Shown: one piece after another, positions 56,729 through 64,000 of the stretch | How positions within the stretch are numbered: position 1 is the first letter of the stretch | Layout of the letters: each line of letters starts with the position of its first letter | DNA from: Sorghum bicolor | Taxonomy: Eukaryota; Streptophyta; Magnoliopsida; Poales; Poaceae | Assembly: GCF_000003195.3 (NCBI RefSeq) | Contig: NC_012872.2 | Span: forward strand, 24,080,066-24,144,065 | Reading direction: 5' to 3' | Length of the DNA: 64,000 nucleotides | Position numbers and translations under genes: made by a program | The notes under the pieces: generated by a model | Seen by the model: the letters and a program-made list of their open reading frames with translations, nothing else | What the model was told of the DNA's origin: nothing | Databases searched by the model: none

Positions 56729-57335
56729 CTATTTGGGATCCAGATTGGCTCCGATGAGAGCCATCTTCTCTGGGCTGCCGTCGACCAGCTGAACTTCCTT
56801 GTGCTTGTTGAACTTGGCGCCTTTCCTTGGTGTCTCTTGCTCGGGTATCTTAAGCTGGTTGGGAGAGATTTGTGTTGCTTGTGTCACCGTTTCTACCATG
56901 CGAATTGAGAGGTCGATTGCCTCGGTGATCTTGAAACTTTCTTCTTCGCAGGTGTATGCCGTGTAGACGTTGCCTCTGATGGTTAAGACACCCTTCTCGG
57001 TTGGCATCTTAAGAGCCAAGTATGAATAGTGCGGGACTGCCATGAACTTGGTGAGCGAAGGACGGCCTAGAATAGCGTGGTAGGTCCCATCGAATTCGGC
57101 GACCACGAAGTTGACGAATTCTGTGCGGAAGTGGTCTAGCGTTCCGAACTAGACGGGCAGCGTTATCTGGCCAAGGGGTACTAAGCTTTGACCTGGCAGG
57201 ACACCCTAGAACTAAGCATCATATGGTTTCAACTGCGCCAGAGATAGCTTATGAGCAGGCAAGCTATTACGAAACAGGATGTCGATGGAGCTACCCCCAT
57301 CGACGAGCATGTGCTCAAACCTAACACTATTGATG
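56729..57335 (-). pseudogene. Protease of F
   Basis: Active site LVDGGSSIDILF (57280-57320), stops after KPYDA (57212) and at least one more, then AILGRPSLTKFM (57040-57080). The tail ends Asn-Leu-Asp-Pro-Lys then TAG (56729-56731), with RT in the same frame. Position and codon of the TAG equal those of A. Confidence 0.82.
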
Positions 57336-59265
57336 CATGGGTCCAGGATCAACGGGAAGCGCCCTAGCTCCGGGATGGTGGCCCATTGGTCCTGTCTGTT
57401 GAAGGAAATCTCTCGGTGCGACCAGGGAGGGAATTTAGGATCGGTGATAGAACTATCAACGCTGTCCACGTTGAGGCAAGCCCTCTTCAAGAGTTTCCTT
57501 TCCCGCTTCAACTCGATTGAGACCTTCCCTCCAAATATTGAGTGTACTACATCGGTCAGGTTGACGTATTGGTGCCGTGGCTCCCGATCCTGGTTGTCGT
57601 CCTCGTCTTCTTGACTGCGTCTGTCATGTTTTCTAGTTTTTTGGTGGCATCCCCCTAGGTGGCTCGCTGTGTGTAGATGCTTTTGAGGACACAACATTCT
57701 TCCATCGTATGGTTGGATTTGGGATGTAGTTGGCACGGTCCTTTCAGCGTCTTGTTGTAGTCTTTCTAGTTGTCCCGCCTTCCATTGGGACGCTTGACTG
57801 TGTTTACCTCGTGATCGTTGTTGCGAGGTTGCTTGCCTCTGAAATTGTCATGATTATCACGGCACCTGTCCCACCCTTCTCAGTGGTCGCGGTAGTCACC
57901 ACGGCGGGGATTCCGGTTGTAGAAACGCCCACGGCTCTCGTCTCGTCGGGGAGGCTGCTCGGCTCCTCGTACGTCTTATCGGATGAGCTTTTCTGTGTCG
58001 TCGGCATCGGTGTAGTTCTTCGCTGTAGCGAGAAGTTCGGCGGCCGTGGTCGGCCTTTTGTGCAGTAGCTTGTTTCTTAATGTTCGTGGAAGCGAAGGCC
58101 TTTGATGAAAGCTGATGTGGCCTCATCGTGGGAAATTTTCGAAATCTTGGGGCGCATATCCGAGAAGCGTTGAATGTAGTCACACAGGGGCTCATTCTTC
58201 CTGTCCCTTATCCTCTCAAGGTCGTATTTATTTCCAGGCTACTCGCAGGTAGCAATGAAGTTGTCGATAAATGCCTGTCGCAATTCTTCCCAAGAATCAA
58301 AAGAGTCCTCGGGTAGACCGAGGAGCCATTGGTGGCTAGCTTGGTCGAGGAGGATTGGGAAATAGTTTGCCATGACGTGCTCGTCTCCTGCTGCTGATCG
58401 AACTGTGATCTCATAAAGAGTGATCCAGTTTTCAGGGTTCTCCTTGCCATTGTACTTTTTAAGCTTCTCAAGCTTGAAATTGTGGGGCCATATGACATGC
58501 CGAAGGTGTGAGTAGAATTGTCTTAGGCCCGAGGGCCATGGGCTGCATCGTACTCGATACGTCGCATGTTTTCATGTACTGCTCTATCAGTAATATGCCT
58601 GTTGATGCGCTCACGGACATCCCTAGGAGGGAGATTTTGTCGTAGATCCCGGTCTTGGTTCACCTCCGGACCACGTCCACGTCTTTGTTCATGGTAACTG
58701 CTAGCGTCCCGACCACGATTGTCGCAATGGGTGTCCTTCCTTCGATCATTGATAGGTGAACGACTACGATGGTGTCCGCCGAGTCGTGGCGAGGTTTGGC
58801 TGCGATGAGTCTGGTCAGAGGTGACCTCCGTATAGGAGACGGCTTTGACCCTTTTGAGCAGAGTAGCGATCTGTCCCATGGCAGCGATTACATGTGCTCA
58901 TATGTTGGTTTGAACGTCCTGAAATTCTAGAGTATCTGAAAGTCGATCGAGATTTGCCATGGCGACGGCCACGTTGGCACTTGGTGTCTTGAACACTTGC
59001 TGATTTCCAACTATGTCGAAAGCATCATCAAGATTGTTTGGGATTAATTGCCGCTCCTCGTCTGCTCATCGCTGAGCACGATCGGCGTTGCGCTGTTCAC
59101 GCTGCTGTCTTTGTTCATCGGTTTCACCGTCGGCAACTGGTTCATCATTGCTGACGTTGAAAACCAGGTCCCGGGGGGTAGCGCGGCAAATCTAAGTCGT
59201 AGTCTTCGTCCTCGGGGTGTAAAAGCTCGGTAGGGACAGACCCTATGCTAGAGTTCGTACTGGTC
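57336..59265 (-). pseudogene. Gag of F
   Basis: A probable ATG near 59263 opens an acidic N-terminus. Gag core at about 58200-58500 (ENWITLYEITVRSAAGDEH, SWEELRQAFIDNF), Arg/Asp-rich region, CHHC knuckle CQLHPKSNHTMEEC (CX2HX4HX4C) near 57680-57725. Several stops (near 59070, 58240, 57980, 57890, 57660) and at least one frame change before protease. Confidence 0.72.
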
Positions 59266-59273
59266 ATGTTGTC

Positions 59274-59873
59274 TTATGGCAGAGTGCGGAGGGATACCAT
59301 ATTGACAAAGTGACGAGCAGTCCACCTGGTTTGTTTCGGCGACAAACCCATCTTCCTGAATAGGGATTGAGTATGCTGTGAGACCTGATCAGCTGTGTTG
59401 CTCAGACCATGAGGAAAGTTCTCTTCTGTTGAGGCTATCTTGAGCTTGACAATCCACCCCGTGGTGGTCGACGTTATCGTTAAGGACATCCCCAGTCGTT
59501 CGTGCGTGGTGGCACGAGTAGGTTGATGGTAGTTGAAAAAACTCAATACTGGTGTTGGATTAGGCTTGCATGGAATCAAATCCACTAGGCTGGAGACCTC
59601 AAGAAGCTTGTGGTTGGCGCGATCGATGGCCTCGAGAATGTCTGAGTTGTCGACTCGTTTTCCCTTGTAGCAAGGGAGCGGAGGTCGGGCCCTTGTAGTC
59701 ATAGTGATCGTGGTTAGCGTGATCGGGATCATAACCTCTGCTGCCCCAGATTGGATCTGAGTTTCTTCTAGAGTCATGGTCGTGAGGCCGCCACCATGAG
59801 TCGTCCAAGTGATCTGGCCGACGGTTAACGTGAGACCTTCAGCCACGGTAGCGGAAGCTGGGATGATGACCAT
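59274..59873 (-). CDS. Upstream ORF of F, between primer site and gag
   Basis: 199 codons from ATG at 59871-59873, ending just before gag. Thr- and Ile-rich N-terminus, no domain recognised. Some grass Tat elements have an ORF before gag, which fits. It is unbroken, while gag and pol are not, but this could be chance. Confidence 0.45.
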   Translation of the reverse strand: MVIIPASATVAEGLTLTVGQITWTTHGGGLTTMTLEETQIQSGAAEVMIPITLTTITMTTRARPPLPCYKGKRVDNSDILEAIDRANHKLLEVSSLVDLIPCKPNPTPVLSFFNYHQPTRATTHERLGMSLTITSTTTGWIVKLKIASTEENFPHGLSNTADQVSQHTQSLFRKMGLSPKQTRWTARHFVNMVSLRTLP

Positions 59874-59902
59874 CTTGTTCGTCTAGGAAGCTGTACGCAC
59901 TC

Positions 59903-59920
59903 CCCCTACCTAGCGCGCCA
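59903..59920 (-). other. Primer-binding site of F
   Basis: Minus-strand TGGCGCGCTAGGTAGGGG, one base inside the LTR; one difference from A. Confidence 0.82.
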
Positions 59921-59921
59921 C

Positions 59922-60378
59922 TGTCGACGAAAGCTAGTCGGCAGTCTACCTTAGGGTATACCCATGGCAGTAGTTTATCGGCAGATAGGTGCGCAAGCTA
60001 CGAACTTGATGGTGACTCAAGACACGGACAAGGTTTTTATCCAGGTTCGGCCGCCGTGTGGGCGTAATACCTACATCCTGCGTCTAATTGTATTGGATTG
60101 TGTTGAGTTGAGATGTCTATGGGGGGTCCCTTGCCTCTGTTTATATAGTCCAAAGGGCATGGTTATAGATCTAGAAACTAATCCTAGTCGGTTACAATTG
60201 CTATAGATAATACGATATCAATTCCTATTCTAACCGACTAGAATCTTGCTTGATCTCCATGTCTTGTTTCCTTGTGCGAAACTCCAAGCAGTTGGATCAA
60301 GCCTCGAACTGTCTCGTGATGGGCCAAGTCTCCTGGCCCAAGTCTAGCCGTAAGGGTATAGGGGTTTATAACCCCACA
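59922..60378 (-). repeat. Right (5') LTR of F
   Basis: About 457 bp, TGTCGACG to CCCCACA on the plus strand; minus-strand TATATAAA at 60140-60147. No partner in the window; boundaries rest on the primer site and on I sequence resuming at 60379. Confidence 0.78.
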
Positions 60379-61653
60379 GTGTGGCAATGCTCCAACCGTC
60401 CATCTAAGGTGGTTGGGAGGTCAGTGCATCCAAGGGTGGAAAAGGATGGAGCACGCGGACCGCTGACATGACACCCCCTCTCTCACCCCTATATAAGGAG
60501 GGGTCCTCCATCTCCCATCTCCAATCTTCCATCTATCATTTCATTTCCAAATCCCACTTGGGAGATCAAGTGTAGTGTAGTCTAGTCTAGAGTGGGAGTT
60601 AGAGTCGAGTCGAGTGAAGCTCAGGTCTCCAGAGCTATCTTCTAGAGAGTTTGGTATAGCTCTTTTACCTTTTTCTCTTGTATTACATTCTTTATATTAA
60701 TATAGTCTTTCTTTACTTTACTAAGTATTTACTTCAAGTCTTTACTTTGAGGATTGCTTAGTGCATTACTATACTTGTAGTAGTGTTGTGTCTTAGTCTT
60801 ATTAGTGTAGTTGCCTTAGTTAGATTAGTGTCTTCAACACCTTGTGTGTGTTCCACTACCATTAGGGGCTTTGGCTATTTACGTGATAGTTGAAGTTATA
60901 AGACTAGTGTAAGCGAGGTGCTTAGGCTAGCGCTTATTAGTGGATGCCACCGTATCAAATGTGTTAGCGGAAGGCGGCGAAGCGTGACAGGCCACTACTT
61001 TCTAGTAGGTTCTATTCAGGTCTGGTACGGTATGTAGGCGCCCATAAGACAAAGGTCCGCTTAGATAGGAGTTTCGTCCTCCTATTGCAGTCGACTTCCC
61101 ACCGCACAAGACTGTTTGGATACTAGTCTAGTTGAGTCATTTACATTGTTTAGGATTAGAACACAGAAGTAGAGTTAGATACATAGGAGTCATTACTCAC
61201 TCGTTGTCCTCCCACCTAGCTAGCTCACTACCAGTTATCTTTAATTACCTTTACCTGACTTATCTATTATTCTATCTTGTTATTCTTACCCCCTATTAGC
61301 ACTAGTGAACTTAGATTGAGTAGACACAAACCACGGATATCCATCCATATATTGATTAGAGAGTCTTAGTCCGCTTCCCGTGAGTGAACTATAAATTACG
61401 ACACCGCGGATACTCACCACGGTTGAAGTGCTACAGCGGTAGCTGTGCGCTTGCAGAGTTACCCCAGGTACATCTTGCGTCACCGCTAGAGTTTAGTGTT
61501 GCTTAGCATTTCTGGAGACGTTGCTCAGGGTAGCCTGACACCCTATCCTAGTAACTGCTCAATCTTGCATTTAAGCAGTGCTGGTTAGGTGCCACCATTT
61601 CTAGATACTTGTCACATCTTACTCTAGCCGGTGTGCATTAAGATTTGCCAACA
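60379..61653 (+). mobile_element. Element I: right part of an E-related LTR, interrupted by F
   Basis: Contains a TATATAAGG box (60490-60498) and the segment GAGTGGGAGTTAGAGTCGAG shared with E's LTR. It ends TTTGCCAACA at 61653, where CACTA coding sequence begins. A primer-site-like TGGAGACGTTGCTCAGGG lies at 61513-61530. The left part is outside the window beyond F. Confidence 0.78.
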
Positions 61654-62150
61654 GCTACAACCTTGCATGCTCTTTCCTCTTTCTTCTTCTCTTCTTCTAT
61701 AGATTTCTTTAGAGTGTGATCATAGTCCAATAAAGATGATAATTCTTTTTGAGCTTCATGCCTCTTTTTTTGTTGAGCCTCAACCCTTTGTCGTAGATCT
61801 TCTGGCCGTAGTAAGAGGTATGGCTTCTCACGGTTATTCTTGGCTTCACTTTCAGCCTTAAGTTTCTTGAAGAAACTGCCCGCATCTGACTTTACCGAAG
61901 CATCTAGTTCTGCATCAGTCATCTCATAGGGCAGCTTCTTAGGAATGATAGGTTGTTTCTTTTTGGAGGTTTTCCTTTTTAGCAGTGGGGCGGCCGACAA
62001 ATTTGATTGTGTGGCCCACCTCTTCTTTATGAGTGGGTCCACCAATTTTCGCGCTGCAGCCACAAGTGGAGGCGATGGGGTAGCCACTGGGGGGTTGGAG
62101 CCCAAGGAGGCAGCGTTGGAGCCCGAGGTGGCGGTGTTGGAGCCCTAGGT
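61654..62150 (-). pseudogene. CACTA protein fragment, C-terminal region
   Basis: From a TAG near 62147 the frame is open into I, where it stops by chance at 61638. It holds KKLPYEMTDAELDASV, then a Lys/Glu-rich coiled coil (EEEKKKEERACKV). The protein is truncated by the I insertion. Family recognition is by eye. Confidence 0.6.
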
Positions 62151-62285
62151 GGTAGCATTGGAGCCAGAGCTAGCAGTGTTGGAGCCCGAGGTGGCAGTGT
62201 TGGAGCCCGAGGTGGTGGCGTTGCAGCCCGAGGTGGTGGCGTTGGAGCCCAAGGTGGCGGCATTGGAGACCGAGGCGATGCAGCC
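62085..62285. repeat. 21-bp minisatellite in the CACTA fragment
   Basis: About nine imperfect copies of a 21-bp unit GGAGCCCGAGGTGGCGGTGTT, encoding a seven-residue repeat on the minus strand. Confidence 0.82.
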
Positions 62286-62418
62286 GTGTCTTACACTCCC
62301 TCGTCATCACCCGCAGCACTATGACATGATGGTGACCACGTGTGAAACAAAAGAGGTATATGAGTAAACTGCTAAGAGAATGCAAAATAAAGTTAGTGAA
62401 CAAATGTATAGTCAATTT

Positions 62419-62592
62419 TCATCCGCACCTAGGATTAGGTTCATGACGAGGAGGTGGTGGTAGACTACTAGGTGATGCCTCTAGAATAATGATGTAGTGC
62501 TTGCGCAAACAAATGAAAGTCTTCTCTGCTTCTCCTAGAGTCTTCTCTCCATCACCTCCTTCTATCTCAAGCTGCACATTTGGTAAGGTCGT
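62419..62592 (-). pseudogene. CACTA protein fragment, upstream exon
   Basis: Frame with VQLEIEGGDGEKTLGEAEKTF, then a Pro-rich end PPPPRHEPNPRC, followed by a plausible intron (GT at about 62413, AG near 62360). It is cut on its upstream side by J at 62592. Confidence 0.6.
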
Positions 62593-64000
62593 TGTTGATA
62601 TTTGGTAACGCAATTAGAAAATGATCCACAAGCGCACGGATATCGGTGAGCATTTCACCCGGGAGGTTTTCCAGAGTATCGTATTTATATTTTTACCACT
62701 GGGAGAAAGGGTGCATCTGACTAACCAAATCTATTGCTACTATCCCTTTAGGCTACAAAGAATGTCTCTCGATGTGAGTGATGTATACAGAAGACTGCAA
62801 CCGTAGTCTCGTTCTAACCTTGGTAAGGATGATCTACTGTTCTATTGGGGAGGCTCACGGAATCTAGACAACACAAAGGATGTTCGACCCGCACCTATAA
62901 CCCTACCCGTCCTGCTAACGAGATGTGATCTACAAAGGTAACTTGGAAATGTCACGTTCCTCGCTACTACCACGGTCCAGCTAGTCAGGGGATATCTATG
63001 AGTACCCTAGCCTAAACACCACGTTTACGCTAACAAGTGATTACTCTAATACTCAACCGGAAGAGGATTAAAGTAACTCATAAACCAAAGAACAATAAAA
63101 CAAGAACTTACTAGTATTAGAAGTCGAATTACTGAAGAATCTTAGAAGCAAGCCTCGGGTTAGGAGACTTGATCCCGTAGGTACAACTCGGAGTAGACAC
63201 CGACAGGCCGGCCTTCCTCCGATCCACACCTCCACTCTATCTCTCTCAATCTAGTAGAAACTAGAAGATCTATTTCTACCTTACATTGGTTGCTAAGCCT
63301 AAAAAGAAATATTATTTAGAGAAGAGGTTTTCCTTTGAGGGCACCCCTCAATCTCTATGATAATTTCTTGTCTTCTCCAGGGGCCAGGGGGCCTTGCTTA
63401 TATAGTCCTCCCCTTCTATGCGTTTTTGGGTCGATAGGCGAGGTGGTACTATGTTTTTCTTGATCCAATAGGTCGGTGGAATATCCCGAGCGAAAGAGTC
63501 CTGATTTGGCTCCAACAGGGGGCGGGCGCCCAGGCTACCAGGGCTGGCGCCCTGGGCCTGGCCCCTTTCGGGCTCCGCTTCCTTCCCGTGGCTTCTGGAG
63601 TCTTCTAGATGGTAGAAAATTGCGCGGTGTGTTGATATCTTTATGTAATCCCGACATGTGGGCCTTTCTTCCTTATTTCCTGATAACCCCCTGCAGAAAT
63701 AGACAAACACCAAAACTCGTGGAATTATGTCAGATAAAACCCTAAGTCTATATGTTGATTTCATTTGGATCCTTTTCTTTGTTTATTTGATAATTAAATT
63801 TGATACTTAAGGACCGTCAACAAACTCCCCCAAGCTTACCTCTTGCTCGTCCCTGAGCAAGGATAGACTTAGCTATGGATCATAAGTAGTTGCAATATCT
63901 TTAAAAAATTTGACGGTACACATGCTTTTAAATAAGATCTCATCTCTGGGTTAGAGTAAACTGTTAAGACTTAAAACTTACTTACTTTACCTACACCATA
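62593..64000 (-). mobile_element. Element J: 3' LTR and 3' internal end of a B/D-related element
   Basis: LTR 62593-63822 (1230 bp), TGTTGATATT to CCGTCAACA, then minus-strand PPT at 63823-63837 and an interior matching D (23005-23160). The rest is beyond the window. GC motif pair at 63520-63531 and 63541-63552; minus-strand TATATAAG at 63397-63404. Left flank GTCGT may be its target site. Confidence 0.85.
63823..63837 (-). other. Polypurine tract of J
   Basis: Minus-strand AAGCTTGGGGGAGTT abutting the LTR. Intact, in contrast to the same place in D. Confidence 0.85.

Larger units (their letters stand above)
41264..60378 (-). mobile_element. Element F: Tat-like retrotransposon, partial, interrupted by E
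   Basis: Right (5') LTR 59922-60378, primer site 59903-59920, then on the minus strand an upstream ORF, gag, protease, RT, RNase H and second RNase H. Integrase is split by E. The antisense gene (41264-44015, plus) closes the visible part; the left LTR lies beyond H and G outside the window. Nearly all breaks are nonsense codons, mostly TAG. Confidence 0.88.
61654..62592 (-). mobile_element. CACTA (En/Spm) transposon fragment
   Basis: Minus-strand coding pieces resemble the second protein of grass CACTA elements: GEAEKTFICLRKHYI-type segment (62419-62592), Pro/Ala repeats, and the PKKLPYEMTDAELDASVKS segment. It is cut on the left by I and on the right by J. Terminal repeats are not visible. 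The oldest layer of the nest. Confidence 0.65.

Noticed and set aside
59274..59873. Host gene between F's primer site and gag
   Set aside because: It lies wholly inside F, starts 30 nt from the PBS, and is best seen as an upstream ORF of the element.
62027..62324. Gly/Ala-rich or Pro-rich small genes on either strand
   Set aside because: All arise from the 21-bp minisatellite read in different frames.

Overview
The window is an intergenic block of a grass (Poaceae) nuclear genome made almost entirely of nested LTR retrotransposons. No ordinary host gene, rRNA, tRNA or CRISPR array is visible. The plant assignment rests on Ty3/gypsy elements of two plant lineages. The first is Tat-like, with a second RNase H, CHHC gag knuckles and an extra antisense gene. 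The second is Athila-like, with a tRNA-Asp-type primer site and gag-protease of DLG/DFG type. A CACTA transposon fragment sits at the base. A panicoid grass is plausible, but the species cannot be fixed from the sequence.

Layout, with my own element letters. G (1-40804, minus, Tat-like, left end outside the window) carries an antisense plant-mobile-domain gene, a decayed gag and integrase, and a right LTR at 40083-40804. A (468-32296, minus, Tat-like, LTRs of 1046 bp) is inserted in G. Inside A are B (2044-9658, plus, TSD GCGGG), C (solo LTR 18700-20352, TSD TCGAC) and D (21346-29629, minus, TSD ACAGG). K (solo LTR 35605-36882, TSD AACCG) is a separate insertion in G. G itself lies in H (LTR remnant 40805-41263), which lies in F (41264-60378, minus, Tat-like). 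E (45495-54715, plus, TSD TTCGT, very young) is inserted in the integrase of F. F lies in the LTR of I (60379-61653), which lies in a CACTA fragment (61654-62592). J (62593-64000 and beyond, minus) is a second insertion in that fragment. The deepest path, CACTA<I<F<H<G<A<(B,C,D), is seven layers.

How the parts work: A, F and G encode gag, protease, reverse transcriptase, RNase H, a second RNase H and integrase on the minus strand, all now broken and mostly by nonsense codons. Each also carries, in the opposite strand and tail-to-tail with integrase, a multi-intron gene of unknown role. In A that gene has its own TATA promoter. B, D and E are non-autonomous: they keep PBS, PPT, LTRs and gag-protease but have no reverse transcriptase or integrase, so they must have moved using a partner's enzymes. 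E additionally has a downstream Athila-type ORF behind a candidate internal promoter.

Most unusual signals: spliced antisense genes in all three Tat-like elements; two successive retropepsin domains in B and D; degenerate copies of the primer-binding site inside the 3' ends of three LTR types; paired GC palindromes exactly 21 bp apart in the U3 of B, C, D, J and K; a large palindrome next to the PPT of A; and in-frame TAG at the same protease/RT codon in A and F.
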